Shown here: in pieces, positions 1 to 7,855 of the stretch
Numbering within the stretch: position 1 is the first letter of the stretch
Layout: each line of letters starts with the position of its first letter
NCBI RefSeq assembly: GCF_026625865.1
Contig: NZ_CP113067.1
Coordinates: 1,178,001-1,242,000 of the forward strand
Length of the DNA: 64,000 nucleotides
From: Microbacterium sp. SL75
Lineage (GTDB): Bacteria; Actinomycetota; Actinomycetes; Actinomycetales; Microbacteriaceae
Direction of reading: 5' to 3'
The notes under the pieces: generated by a model
What the model was told of the DNA's origin: nothing
The model's input: the letters and a program-made list of their open reading frames with translations, nothing else
The model's database searches: none
Program-made: the position numbers and the translations under genes

Positions 1-170
1 CGCCCGGTGCTCCCGCGGGAACGATCGGCGGGCCGGGGAGCTCGGACGGCGGCACCGCCAGCGGTCTCGCCGTCACAGGCTCAGAGGCACCCGTGGTTCT
101 CGGCATCCTGGCCCTGGCTCTGTCGGCTCTCGGCGCCGCGCTGCTCGGGGCACGCCGCCGCCGCGCCTGA
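1..170 (+). CDS. C-terminus of a LAVTG-anchored surface protein (5' end outside window)
   Basis: Only the last 55 codons are present, read in the frame that begins at base 3 and ends in TGA at 168-170. The visible part is a Gly/Ser/Ala-rich linker, then SGLAVTG, a hydrophobic stretch of about 20 residues, and a tail of four arginines before the final Ala. This is the layout of a sortase cell-wall sorting signal. In actinobacteria the LAxTG variant is the usual class E sortase substrate. The same LAVTG-hydrophobic-Arg tail ends the chaplin-like protein at 49415-51103, so the two may share one sortase. The function of the missing ectodomain cannot be told. Confidence 0.75.
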   Translation, partial: PGAPAGTIGGPGSSDGGTASGLAVTGSEAPVVLGILALALSALGAALLGARRRRA

Positions 171-204
171 CCGGGTGCGCGCGTTCCCCCGCCGCGCACC
201 TCGC

Positions 205-259
205 GAGTGTCCAAAACACCCGGACGAAATTTTGGAACGTCCGGGTGTTTTGGACACTC
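205..259. repeat. Extragenic palindrome, copy 1 (22-bp perfect arms)
   Basis: The left arm 205-226 and right arm 238-259 are perfect reverse complements, separated by an 11-nt A/T-rich loop. The core arm is GTGTCCAAAACACCCGGACG. Four copies occur in the window, all intergenic, with conserved arms and variable loops of the same length. It could act as a terminator hairpin or be a REP/MITE-like mobile element. Confidence 0.85.
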
Positions 260-333
260 AACGGGCAGACGACGCGTCACCGACCGCCCAGCGGAGGCAG
301 CGCGCGCCGCGCAGGCCGCGCGCCGCCTGCCCA

Positions 334-394
334 CTTGAGTGTCCAAAACACCCGGACGAAATTTCGGAACGTCCGGGTGTTTTGGACACTCAAG
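334..394. repeat. Extragenic palindrome, copy 2 (25-bp perfect arms)
   Basis: Arms 334-358 and 370-394 pair perfectly around an 11-nt loop (359-369). It lies 75 bp after copy 1 and upstream of the alcohol dehydrogenase. The 171-494 gap contains nothing else recognisable. Two copies this close in one gap argue for a spreading repeat family rather than a single terminator. Confidence 0.85.
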
Positions 395-494
395 GGGCGA
401 ACGCGGCGTCACCGCCCGCCGCGCGACGACTCACCCGAGGTGGGCGACCGCACGGAGCGCGGGAGCGCCGGGCACACGCGGGAGAATGGATGCC

Positions 495-1532
495 ATGCGC
501 GCGATGATCATGGATGCCCTGGCCGAAGCCCTCGAGGTGCGCGAGGTCGAGGAACCGAGCGCGCCGGCGGGCGGGGTCGTGGTCGAGGTGCACGCGACGG
601 GACTGTGCAAGAGCGACTGGCATGCGTGGGTCGGGCACGACGATGTCGCACTCCCGCACGTGCCGGGACATGAGCTCGCGGGGGTGATCGTCGAGGTCGG
701 CGAGGGCGTGCACCGCTGGAGCGTCGGAGACCGCGTCACGGTGCCGTTCGTCATGGGGTGCGGCGTGTGCGAGTGGTGCCGCGGCGGCGACGCGCAGGTG
801 TGCCCCGACCAACAGCAGCCCGGTTTCACGCAGTGGGGCAGCTTCGCCGAGCGCGTCGTGCTGCGCGCGGCCGACACCAACGTCGTGCGCATTCCCGACG
901 ACGTCTCGTTCGAGGCCGCCGCGGCCCTGGGCTGCCGCTTCGCCACCGCCTACCGCGCGCTGACCGGTCGGGCCAGGGCCCAGGCCGGCGAGTGGATCAC
1001 CGTCGTGGGAGCGGGCGGGGTCGGCCTGAGCGCCGTGATGATCGGTGCCGCCCTCGGCGCGCGCGTCATCGCCGTCGACCGCACCCCCGCGGCCCTCGAT
1101 GCCGCCGAGAGACTCGGTGCCGAGCACACGCTACTCGCCGACGGTTCCGACATCGCCGCAGCCGTGCACGAGCTCACCGGCGGCGGCAGTCACGTCTCGG
1201 TCGACGCCGTCGGCAGCGCGCAGACGGCCCGCGATGCCGTGCTGAGCCTTCGCCGTCGCGGCCGGCACGTGCAGATCGGCCTGCTGCCCACCGCCGATGG
1301 CGAGACCCCGATGCCCATGGCACGCGTGATCGCGTGGGAGCTCGACCTGCTCGGCAGCCACGGCATGGCCGCGGTCGCCTACCCCGAGATGCTGTCGCTC
1401 ATCGAGAGCGGCGCCCTGCGCCCGCAGGAACTCATCGAGCGAGTCGTCGGACTCGACGACGCCGCCGGTCTGCTCCCCACGATGGACTCGGCCTCCCCCG
1501 CGGGCATGACGATGATCGACCCGCGTCGGTAG
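495..1532 (+). CDS. Zinc-dependent alcohol dehydrogenase (MDR family)
   Basis: A 345-residue medium-chain dehydrogenase that would oxidise an alcohol with NAD(P). The catalytic zinc ligands are Cys38 and His59-Glu60 (the GHE motif). The structural zinc knuckle is Cys89, Cys92, Cys95 and Cys103. The Rossmann glycine motif VGAGGVG is near residue 171. Length fits the family. An in-frame ATG at 486 lies only 1-2 bases after GGAGA (481-485), whereas the ATG at 495 has proper spacing, so 495 is chosen. It is preceded by two extragenic palindromes and faces the convergent small membrane-protein pair. The substrate is not clear from sequence. Confidence 0.85.
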   Translation: MRAMIMDALAEALEVREVEEPSAPAGGVVVEVHATGLCKSDWHAWVGHDDVALPHVPGHELAGVIVEVGEGVHRWSVGDRVTVPFVMGCGVCEWCRGGDAQVCPDQQQPGFTQWGSFAERVVLRAADTNVVRIPDDVSFEAAAALGCRFATAYRALTGRARAQAGEWITVVGAGGVGLSAVMIGAALGARVIAVDRTPAALDAAERLGAEHTLLADGSDIAAAVHELTGGGSHVSVDAVGSAQTARDAVLSLRRRGRHVQIGLLPTADGETPMPMARVIAWELDLLGSHGMAAVAYPEMLSLIESGALRPQELIERVVGLDDAAGLLPTMDSASPAGMTMIDPRR

Positions 1533-1535
1533 GCG

Positions 1536-1901
1536 TTACGCCCGGGGTTCGACGGGGCCGTCGTCGGCGCGCGGAGCCTCGGGCGTGGTCGGGGCACTGG
1601 AGGAGTCGGCATCCGGTGCATCCTTCGGCAGGAGCAGCGGGCGATCGATGGTCGAGGTGACCTTGGTGGGGTCGACCACCAGCAGCAACAGCGCGAGCGA
1701 AACCAGAGTGACGATGAACGTCGCGCCGGCCGCGACCAGCGCCACGATCAGTGCGCGCTGGATCTCGTCGGCGGGACGCGTCTGGAAGAAACCCATCGAC
1801 ATGAGCGTGACGAAGCCGGCGAACAGCGCGGCGATGAAAGCCAGACCGAGAAGCTGGACGGGCTTCATCAGATCGCGGCGGGTGGTGGGCTTGTCGGTCA
1901 T
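1536..1901 (-). CDS. Small two-TM membrane protein
   Basis: A 121-residue protein with two hydrophobic segments (about residues 14-36 and 46-72), a short cytosolic linker and a Pro/Ala/Asp-rich C-terminal tail. No family is recognised. Its ATG overlaps the TGA of the upstream minus-strand gene (ATGA, 1898-1901), so the two are almost certainly translated together. It may be an accessory subunit of its larger partner. Confidence 0.7.
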   Translation of the reverse strand: MTDKPTTRRDLMKPVQLLGLAFIAALFAGFVTLMSMGFFQTRPADEIQRALIVALVAAGATFIVTLVSLALLLLVVDPTKVTSTIDRPLLLPKDAPDADSSSAPTTPEAPRADDGPVEPRA

Positions 1902-2530
1902 GACGCGGCCTCCTCGGAGGGTACGGCCGGAACGGGCTCGGGGCGACGCGGAGAGAACCCCGCGATCGCGAGGAACACGGCGACGACCGCCGCGTACCCG
2001 CCGAAGAGTCCCACGGCGATGGTGATACCGGTCAGCGTGAACGAACCCGCCCCGGCGATGCTGTAGTCGAGCGCGTACTGCTGGATCGGGAGCATCAGCA
2101 CCACCCCGAGCACGAGACTCAGGATGCCGATGAGCACGCCGTCGCGCGCGCCCGCGGCCCCGACCGTCTTGCGTTGGCGCAGGGCGCCCACCAGCTCGAT
2201 GACGCCCGAGAGGATCGCCCAGGCGATGACGACCCCGAAGAAGACACCGGTCGTGCGCCAGCTGCCAACGCTGCCGACCAGGCCCGCCACGATCGATACG
2301 GCCGCGAGGAGGGCCGGCGTCAGGCGCTGATCGCGCGGGAAGACGAGCCACACCGACAGCACGAAGACGAGCCCGGTCGCGATCGCGAATCCGCTGAACA
2401 CGCCCAGCCCGAGAGGGGCGGAATGGTCGGACGAGAAGGTGACCATCACCGCGGCGAGAGCGGCGAAAAGGGCGCGCGCGAGTTGCACGTGGCGAACGTC
2501 GAAGGCTCGCTCGGAAGAAGGAGTGGTCAC
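1898..2530 (-). CDS. Multi-pass membrane protein, HdeD/DUF308-like
   Basis: A 210-residue protein with six predicted hydrophobic helices and short loops. The pattern of Trp and Gly residues (WAILSG..ELVGALR.RK followed by G..SLVLGVVLMLP) resembles DUF308/HdeD membrane proteins, although the match is judged by eye. It forms an ATGA-coupled pair with the 121-residue membrane protein downstream. The role is unknown; HdeD relatives have been tied to acid stress in enterobacteria, which need not apply here. Confidence 0.65.
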   Translation of the reverse strand: MTTPSSERAFDVRHVQLARALFAALAAVMVTFSSDHSAPLGLGVFSGFAIATGLVFVLSVWLVFPRDQRLTPALLAAVSIVAGLVGSVGSWRTTGVFFGVVIAWAILSGVIELVGALRQRKTVGAAGARDGVLIGILSLVLGVVLMLPIQQYALDYSIAGAGSFTLTGITIAVGLFGGYAAVVAVFLAIAGFSPRRPEPVPAVPSEEAAS

Positions 2531-2633
2531 GGAGGGTCCCGGAGAGACGGTGTCGATGGCATCCAGTCTATTCCTCGGCGCCTGAGCGGACTTCGTGGAC
2601 GCTCGACGTCGAGACGCTTACCCGGGCCCCTCG

Positions 2634-3266
2634 TCAGACCGCTCGAGCGGGCACCGCCTGCCGGGCGGGAGCGGACGGGCGCAGCATCGCCATCGGAGAG
2701 GCCCCGCGGATGCCGCGGATCGGGGCGATCTCTTCGAAGCCGAGGCGGCTGTAAAGCCGACGATTGTCGGGAGTCGACGACTCGAGGTAGGCGGCCTCTC
2801 GCGTGACGTCGAGAGTCTCGAGCCGGGAGCGCAGGAGCGCGCCGCCGACGCCGAGTCCTCGAGCCTTCGGCGAGACGCCGATCTGCGCCAGGTACCAGTG
2901 CGGTGAGCGAGGACGGTGGCGGGCCAATCGCGACGACAGGGCAGCGGCCCGGACGACACCGGCGAGGCCGAGCGCCGACAGGTACCCGGGGATCTGGCGC
3001 CAGGGCAGGGACGGCGCGCCGGGGCCCTCCCACGCGGCGACCCCGAGGATCTCGTCGCCGCCGGCGCGGCGGGCGAGGTCGACGCTGCCGGTTTCGAAGG
3101 GGGCACCGCGGAGCATGGCCGTGAACAGGGTGGTGAGCCGCTCGAGGCGGCGGCCTCCGGGCAGGATCGCGGCCATCACGGGGTCGTCGCGGAATGCGTG
3201 CGCGAGCACGGCCGCGGCGGCGGGGAGGTCGGCTTCGCGAGCGGGGGTGACGTGCAGTTCGGTCAT
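2634..3266 (-). CDS. GNAT family N-acetyltransferase
   Basis: A 210-residue acetyl-CoA-dependent acyltransferase. It has the N-terminal R-AxxxDL start of a GNAT fold, an HWYLAQIGVSP beta-4 strand, and then the acetyl-CoA loop RGLGVGGALL (R/Q-x-x-G-x-G/A). The ending YLESSTPDNRRLYSRLGFEE is typical of the beta5-alpha4 region. The substrate is unknown. It is divergent from the TetR gene at 3341, with a 74-bp shared regulatory gap, so the TetR protein may control it. Confidence 0.8.
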   Translation of the reverse strand: MTELHVTPAREADLPAAAAVLAHAFRDDPVMAAILPGGRRLERLTTLFTAMLRGAPFETGSVDLARRAGGDEILGVAAWEGPGAPSLPWRQIPGYLSALGLAGVVRAAALSSRLARHRPRSPHWYLAQIGVSPKARGLGVGGALLRSRLETLDVTREAAYLESSTPDNRRLYSRLGFEEIAPIRGIRGASPMAMLRPSAPARQAVPARAV

Positions 3267-3340
3267 CTCGACCTCCAATTGGTCCGGGTGGATATATTCA
3301 GTATGCGAGACTCGACCGCCCCGATCGCTTGGAGAACGCC
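3267..3340. promoter_or_regulatory. Divergent promoter region between GNAT and TetR genes
   Basis: This 74-bp gap is locally A/T-rich in an otherwise GC-rich area (GGATATATTCAGTATGCGAG near 3291-3310). It must contain promoters for both divergent genes. An imperfect dyad around ATATATTCAGTAT is a candidate TetR operator, but it is not a convincing palindrome. Confidence 0.35.
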
Positions 3341-3982
3341 GTGAACACCGAGGCCCCCACTCGTGATTACCTTCCCCTCGAGGAGCGCCGAGAGCGCCTG
3401 CTCGACACCGCGCTCTCGGTCGTCGCCGATGCGGGGGCATCCGCGCTGAGCCTGCGACGGGTGGCCGAGCGCGCGGGCGTCGCCCACCGCGTGGTCACCT
3501 ACGCCTTCGGGTCGAAGCAGGCCCTCGTCGAGGCCGTGCTCCACCGCGCGTCGCAGCGCGCGCTCGACGCGGTCTGGGCCGACGACCTGCCGCTGGACGG
3601 GTTCGCCGAGGCCGTGCGCCTTTCCCTGCACGGCCTCGCTCACGATCTCCGCCGCCACGAGAGCGAGTACCGCGTGGTGAGCGAGCTCACGGCATCCGCC
3701 CGCGCTCATCCCGAACTGCGCGCCGCGGCGCAGAGCGAGATCGAGGCGAGCGTGCGGGCCATCGCCCAGAGCATCGAGCGGTGGTCGGACGCGACCGGGC
3801 GCACCCTGAACACCCCCACGCCGATCGTCGCCGCAGCCCTCCGCGCGAGCGTCGACGGATTGGTCGAGTGGTGGTTGAGCAGTCACGACGAGCAGGCCCT
3901 CGACGACGTCGTCGACGTGCTGGCATCCGCCTTCGTCGGTCGGGAGGCCGCTCAGGACCGACCGGACACCGCCGAGCGATGA
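3341..3982 (+). CDS. TetR family transcriptional regulator
   Basis: A 213-residue regulator. The N-terminal TetR helix-turn-helix reads LRRVAERAGVAHRVVTYAFGSKQALVEAV at about residues 43-70, followed by an all-helical ligand-binding domain. GTG at 3341 is chosen because GGAGA at 3331-3335 is well spaced; a TTG at 3329 would overlap that site. It is divergent from the GNAT gene and probably represses it or itself. The ligand is unknown. Confidence 0.85.
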   Translation: MNTEAPTRDYLPLEERRERLLDTALSVVADAGASALSLRRVAERAGVAHRVVTYAFGSKQALVEAVLHRASQRALDAVWADDLPLDGFAEAVRLSLHGLAHDLRRHESEYRVVSELTASARAHPELRAAAQSEIEASVRAIAQSIERWSDATGRTLNTPTPIVAAALRASVDGLVEWWLSSHDEQALDDVVDVLASAFVGREAAQDRPDTAER

Positions 3983-4210
3983 GGGTGAGACACCACTGGG
4001 GGATCCACGACCTCTCGCGCCGACAGCATTCGTCGATCGAGCACCCTGGCCGCACCTGAAGCCGTCGTCCGGTGTGCGGCGTCAGACGGATCGCGCCTCC
4101 CCGACGCCGAGCAGCCAGGGCGATAGCCTCTCGACGATCCCTCGAGCGGCCCGAGCATCCCCCCTCGACCGCGGCCGAGGGCATCGTGTCCGACACCAGA
4201 GGAGAACATC

Positions 4211-4522
4211 GTGACCACGCAGCCCGCACCCGCCGGAACCACCTACCCGGGCAAGACGCTCGGCATCATCGGCCTCATCGTCGCCTTCCCGTTCAACCTG
4301 ATCGGCCTGATCATCTCGATCGTCGCTCTCGTGCAGTCGAAGAAGGCCGGGTACAAGAACACCCCCGCACTGATCGGCATCATCGTCGGCGCCGTCCTTC
4401 TCGTGGTGGGCATCATCGTCGCCATCATCGTCATCAGCGTCTTCGCGGGCATCTTCGCCGCGTGCGGCGACCTGGGACCGGGGCAGCACTACGTCGACGG
4501 TGTGACGTACACCTGCTCCTGA
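4211..4522 (+). CDS. DUF4190-like small membrane protein
   Basis: A 103-residue protein with a hydrophilic N-terminus ending YPGKTLGIIG, two long hydrophobic helices separated by QSKKAGYKNTPA, and a short Cys-containing extracellular tail. This layout is common in actinobacterial DUF4190-type proteins of unknown role. The GTG start at 4211 follows AGGAGA at good distance. A strong hairpin closes the gene downstream. Confidence 0.7.
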   Translation: MTTQPAPAGTTYPGKTLGIIGLIVAFPFNLIGLIISIVALVQSKKAGYKNTPALIGIIVGAVLLVVGIIVAIIVISVFAGIFAACGDLGPGQHYVDGVTYTCS

Positions 4523-4536
4523 ATCGCACTCGAGCA

Positions 4537-4574
4537 CGCAGAGGGACCGGGCCGCACGGCTCGGTCCCTCTGCG
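4537..4574 (+). terminator. Hairpin terminator
   Basis: A 13-bp perfect stem (CGCAGAGGGACCG at 4537-4549 with 4562-4574) with a 12-nt loop lies 15 bp after the small membrane protein gene. There is no strong T-run, as is common for actinobacterial terminators. Confidence 0.7.
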
Positions 4575-4579
4575 CGTTC

Positions 4580-4789
4580 TGCGATCGCGTTCGAGACGGA
4601 CGTCAGCGCGGACGACATCGGAGTGCCCGCGCCGGCGGTCACCTGCACCTGGATGACCGCCGAGCCGTCGGTCGGGGCGACGCGGTCGGCACCCACCCGG
4701 CGGACACCACGAGCACCGCCGCCGCCGTGACCGGGATCACGGTGGCCGATGTGCCCGGCGAAGGCCGAAGCACAGCGACCGGCGGCTGA
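4580..4789 (+). pseudogene. Possible gene relic in the 4523-4869 gap
   Basis: After the terminator, one frame reads a plausible coding stretch (FETDVSADDIGVPAPAV then TCTWMTAEPSVG). It switches by one base near 4690 to another open frame that ends TGITVADVPGEG..STATGG-stop at 4787-4789. There is no start codon or Shine-Dalgarno sequence. This could be the 3' part of a decayed gene, or chance openness in GC-rich DNA. No family is recognised. Confidence 0.25.
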
Positions 4790-4869
4790 GCGACAGATCG
4801 ATCTCGAGGGGGACGCGGATACTCCCCGGGGCGGACGACCCCGAGGCCCCGGCTCGCTGGGATGGGAAC

Positions 4870-5736
4870 ATGACCTCCTCACCCGTGCTCACCGCCTCCG
4901 GCCTCGTCAAGCAGTACGGCGCGCTGCGCGCCCTCGACGGCGTCTCGCTCACGATCCGCGCCGGAGAGTCCGTCGCCGTGATGGGCGCCTCGGGCTCGGG
5001 CAAGACCACGTTGCTGCATTGCCTCGCGGCCGTCATCGCCCCCGACGCGGGCTCCATCGTGCTGAGCGCCCCCGGCGCCGCCCCGCGCGAGCTCGTCGGG
5101 CTGAGCGAGAGCGAGCGCGCCCGGGTACGTCGCGAAGCGCTCGGCTTCGTCTTCCAGGAGCACCTGCTGCTGCCCGAGCTCACGGCCGTCGAGAACGCAG
5201 CGCTCCCCCTGCTGTTGAAGGGTCTTCGCCGACAGGATGCCGAGCGGCACGCCGCCGTCTGGCTCGCCGCCCTGGGTCTCGCGGGGATGGAGGGTCGGCG
5301 CATCGGCCAGCTCTCGGGCGGTCAGGCGCAGCGCGTCGCGATCGCCCGCGCCCAGGTGACCGGGGCTCCCGTCGTCTTCGCCGACGAGCCGACCGGTGCC
5401 CTCGACTCGACGACCTCGTCGGAGGTGCTCGACGCCCTGCTGCTCGCCACGACCGGCCAGGGCCGCACCCTCGTCATGGTCACGCACGATGCCGACGTCG
5501 CCCGCCGCTGCTCGCGGATCGTGCGGGTGCGCGACGGGCGCATCGTCGGGGATTCGGAGACGGATGCCGCGGTAGCGCTGTCGCCCGCGAGCCCGGCGCC
5601 GCGATCCGCTGCGGCGTGGCCGGCCCCCGCGTCCACCCCGACCCCGGCCGCGGCCCCGACCCCGACCTCGACTCCGGCCTCGGCCTCGACCTCGACCTCG
5701 ACCTCGACCTCGACCTCGACGGAGGCGAACCGATGA
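4870..5736 (+). CDS. ABC transporter ATP-binding protein (LolD/MacB type)
   Basis: A 288-residue ATPase of the MacB/LolD/FtsE-like class that energises FtsX-type permeases. Walker A is MGASGSGKTTLLH at about residue 37, the signature is [14 protein letters not shown] near 145, Walker B is VVFADEPTGALDS, and the H-loop is MVTHD. Residues after about 235 form a low-complexity tail of Ser/Ala/Pro/Thr encoded by a tandem CCTCGA hexamer. Its stop overlaps the permease start (ATGA, 5733-5736), so the two form one transporter. The substrate is unknown; lipid, peptide or drug export are options. Confidence 0.85.
   Translation: MTSSPVLTASGLVKQYGALRALDGVSLTIRAGESVAVMGASGSGKTTLLHCLAAVIAPDAGSIVLSAPGAAPRELVGLSESERARVRREALGFVFQEHLLLPELTAVENAALPLLLKGLRRQDAERHAAVWLAALGLAGMEGRRIGQLSGGQAQRVAIARAQVTGAPVVFADEPTGALDSTTSSEVLDALLLATTGQGRTLVMVTHDADVARRCSRIVRVRDGRIVGDSETDAAVALSPASPAPRSAAAWPAPASTPTPAAAPTPTSTPASASTSTSTSTSTSTEANR
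5633..5722 (+). repeat. Hexanucleotide repeat encoding a TP/TS tail
   Basis: About six exact copies of CCTCGA run from 5684 to 5720, preceded by degenerate CCCCGA and CCTCGG units. Because the unit is a multiple of three, changes in copy number only lengthen or shorten the ATPase's Thr/Ser tail and keep the frame. Confidence 0.75.
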
Positions 5737-7061
5737 GCACCGTCCTCCCCCTCGCCCGGCTGCTCTCGCGCCCCGCGCGCCAGGGCCTGGCGGCGATCGC
5801 CCTCCCGGTCGTCGCGTTCGCCGTCACCACCGCGCTGCTGCTCGTGGTCGCGGGCGGGGCGCGCATGTTCCTCGTGGACCCGCGAGCCGGGGCAGAGGGA
5901 GGGCTCTACGGCATCCTGGCCGTGCTCGCCCTGGTGCTGCTCGCCGTACCGCTCGTCACCCTCGGCGCGGCCGCCGCGCGCCTGACGAGCCGCCGCCGCA
6001 ACGACCGCCTCGCAACCCTGCGCCTGCTCGGCGCGAGCACACGCGAGCTGTGGTCGCTGACCGTGCTCGAGGCGACCGCGATCGCGACCGCGGGGGCCCT
6101 CACCGGAGTGCTGCTGTACGCCGCCCTCCTTCCCCTCGTCGGGCTGCTGCCGTTCTTCGGCGGGCCGGTCGGCGTCGGTGCCGTGGTCGTCGACCCGCCG
6201 TTGGGGGCCGGGGTGCTGGCATCCGTGGTGCTCATCGGCGCGGCGAGCGCGGCCGCGAGCCTGCGCGGGGTCGCCGTCACCCCGCTCGGCGTGCGCACAC
6301 GGAGCGAGGCGCCGGCGAAGAAGACCACGGCGTTCGTCGTCGGGGCGGTGCTCATCGTGGGGGTCGTGGCGCTCGTGGGGAACCTCGGCGCTCTGGCGCC
6401 GCTGCTGGGGCCGGCCGTGACCCTCGTCGTGCTGCTCGGCCTCTTCGCCGGGGCCCTCGCCCTGCTCAACCTCATCGGCGCCCCGATCGTCGCCGCCCGC
6501 GGGCGCGCGATGGCCCGGCGTGCCCGCTCCGCCGCCGAACTCGTCGCCGGCCGAGAGCTCGCCGCCCACGCGGGCCCCGCCTGGCGCCGCGTGTCGGGCA
6601 TGGCGCTCGTGTCGTTCATCGCGGTCGTCGCCGGGTGCGGTCTCGCGATCGCCGACGCCGCCGCCGAAGCAGGCCCCCTCATGGCCGACATCCGCACGGG
6701 CGTTCTCGTGACCCTCGGCATCGCCTTCGTCCTGCTCGCCTGCGCGGTGGGGGTGACGCAGGCGGCATCGGTGCTCGAGGAGCGCGAGCTGATCGTGGGC
6801 CTGGATCGCCTCGGCATCCCGGATGCCGAGCTCCGCCGCGCCCGCCGCATCACCGTCATGGTGCCGCTGCGGTGGGCCGCCGTGGGAGGCGCGGCTCTCG
6901 GCCTGATGCTCGCGTTCCCCCTCGTCGGGATCAGCCTGATCGTCGCGCCACTCTCGGTGCTCACGATCGCGCTGACCTTCGCCGCGGGCTTCGCGCTGGT
7001 GGCCGCGGCACTGGCGTCGACGCGGCCGATCGTCACCGGCATCCGCCGCGGCGCCCTCTGA
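5733..7061 (+). CDS. FtsX-like ABC transporter permease
   Basis: A 442-residue integral membrane protein with about eight hydrophobic helices arranged as two FtsX-like halves. Each half has a region after a helix that reads RRNDRLATLRLLGAS or EERELIVGLDRLGIP, the cytosolic coupling segment of FtsX/MacB permeases. There is no large periplasmic domain, so it is closer to actinobacterial two-component exporters than to MacB. The start overlaps the ATPase stop. Two extragenic repeats follow. Confidence 0.8.
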   Translation: MSTVLPLARLLSRPARQGLAAIALPVVAFAVTTALLLVVAGGARMFLVDPRAGAEGGLYGILAVLALVLLAVPLVTLGAAAARLTSRRRNDRLATLRLLGASTRELWSLTVLEATAIATAGALTGVLLYAALLPLVGLLPFFGGPVGVGAVVVDPPLGAGVLASVVLIGAASAAASLRGVAVTPLGVRTRSEAPAKKTTAFVVGAVLIVGVVALVGNLGALAPLLGPAVTLVVLLGLFAGALALLNLIGAPIVAARGRAMARRARSAAELVAGRELAAHAGPAWRRVSGMALVSFIAVVAGCGLAIADAAAEAGPLMADIRTGVLVTLGIAFVLLACAVGVTQAASVLEERELIVGLDRLGIPDAELRRARRITVMVPLRWAAVGGAALGLMLAFPLVGISLIVAPLSVLTIALTFAAGFALVAAALASTRPIVTGIRRGAL

Positions 7062-7093
7062 CCCGCGGGACCGTCGCACGGCGCCCGTCGAGT

Positions 7094-7154
7094 GTTGAGT
7101 GTCCAAAACACCCGGACGATTCCGCAAAACGTCCGGGTTTCTTGGACACTCAAC
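7094..7154. repeat. Extragenic palindrome, copy 3 (two mismatches)
   Basis: Arms 7094-7118 and 7130-7154 flank an 11-nt loop. The right arm differs from the other copies at two positions (GGGTTTCTTGG instead of GGGTGTTTTGG), so this copy is decaying. It lies just after the permease gene. Confidence 0.8.
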
Positions 7155-7160
7155 GCCTAT

Positions 7161-7250
7161 GCCCACGCCCACGCCGACTCAACGCCCACGCCCACGCCCA
7201 CGCCCACGCCCACGCCCACGCCGACTCAACGCCCACGCCCACGCCCCCTC
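7161..7250. repeat. GCCCAC hexamer repeat with GACTCAAC interruptions
   Basis: A run of GCCCAC units is broken twice by GCCGACTCAACGCCCAC. The CTCAAC interruption matches the outer end of the adjacent palindrome, suggesting that the array grew by slippage from that end. No gene covers it. Confidence 0.7.
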
Positions 7251-7289
7251 CGCGCCGAGAGGGCGGCTCCCGGGTGCTAGCGTGCCGAG

Positions 7290-7697
7290 GTGATCCCGGA
7301 TGCCACTTCCCCGCGCCGTATCCACGTTTCGGCCGCGGTCATAACCGACGCCGAGGGGCGCCTGCTGCTCGTTCGCAAGGCCGGCACGACGGCGTTCATG
7401 CAGCCCGGCGGCAAGCCCGAGGTCGGCGAGACGCCCGCCGAGACGCTCGCGCGCGAACTGGCTGAGGAGGTCGGCCTGCGCGTCGACCCCGCGTTGCTCG
7501 AACCCCTCGGCTCCTACGCCGCGAGCGCGGCGAACGAACCGGGCTTCGAGGTCGTGGCCGAGGTCTTCCGCGTCGACATCGGCGACCAGGAGCCGACACC
7601 GGATGCCGAGATCGCCGAGCTCCGCTGGGTCACCACGGCCACGGCATCCGGTCTCGAGATCGCCCCTCTCGCCCGCGAGTACTTTCTGCCCGCCTGA
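7290..7697 (+). CDS. NUDIX hydrolase
   Basis: A 135-residue enzyme that would hydrolyse a nucleoside diphosphate linked to another moiety. The full NUDIX box GKPEVGE-(TPAETLA)-REL-AEEVGL is at about residues 35-58, with every metal-binding Glu present. GTG at 7290 follows a weak site. It stands alone between two extragenic palindromes. The small size and the sequence before the box (LVRKAGTTAFMQPGGK) fit MutT/ADP-ribose-type sanitising enzymes, but the substrate is not predictable. Confidence 0.85.
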   Translation: MIPDATSPRRIHVSAAVITDAEGRLLLVRKAGTTAFMQPGGKPEVGETPAETLARELAEEVGLRVDPALLEPLGSYAASAANEPGFEVVAEVFRVDIGDQEPTPDAEIAELRWVTTATASGLEIAPLAREYFLPA

Positions 7698-7719
7698 GGC
7701 CCTCGCGACCCGAACGCGC

Positions 7720-7780
7720 GTTGAGTGTCCAAAACACCCGGACGGATTCGAAAGTCGTCCGGGTGTTTTGGACACTCAAC
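7720..7780. repeat. Extragenic palindrome, copy 4 (25-bp perfect arms)
   Basis: Arms 7720-7744 and 7756-7780 pair perfectly around an 11-nt loop (7745-7755). It sits between the convergent NUDIX and SDR genes, where a bidirectional terminator would be expected. Confidence 0.85.
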
Positions 7781-7855
7781 CGGGCCGGGCCGGACCGGAC
7801 CGGGCGCGGCACCGGAGCGGGCGCCGGGCACGCCCCGCGCCCACCCCGCGGCGCC

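Noticed and set aside
205..259. Simple rho-independent terminator only
   Set aside because: Four near-identical copies with equal loop lengths and two in one gap are better explained as a repeat family, although they may also terminate transcription.
4082..4882. Minus-strand frame of 266 codons over the DUF4190-like gene
   Set aside because: Translation is low complexity and it spans a strong terminator hairpin; it is the shadow of 4211-4522 and the gap.
5322..7172. Long minus-strand open frame (616 codons) opposite the ABC transporter
   Set aside because: It is the antisense shadow of two well-supported genes; its translation is low-complexity His/Glu/Arg/Gly-rich with no domain.
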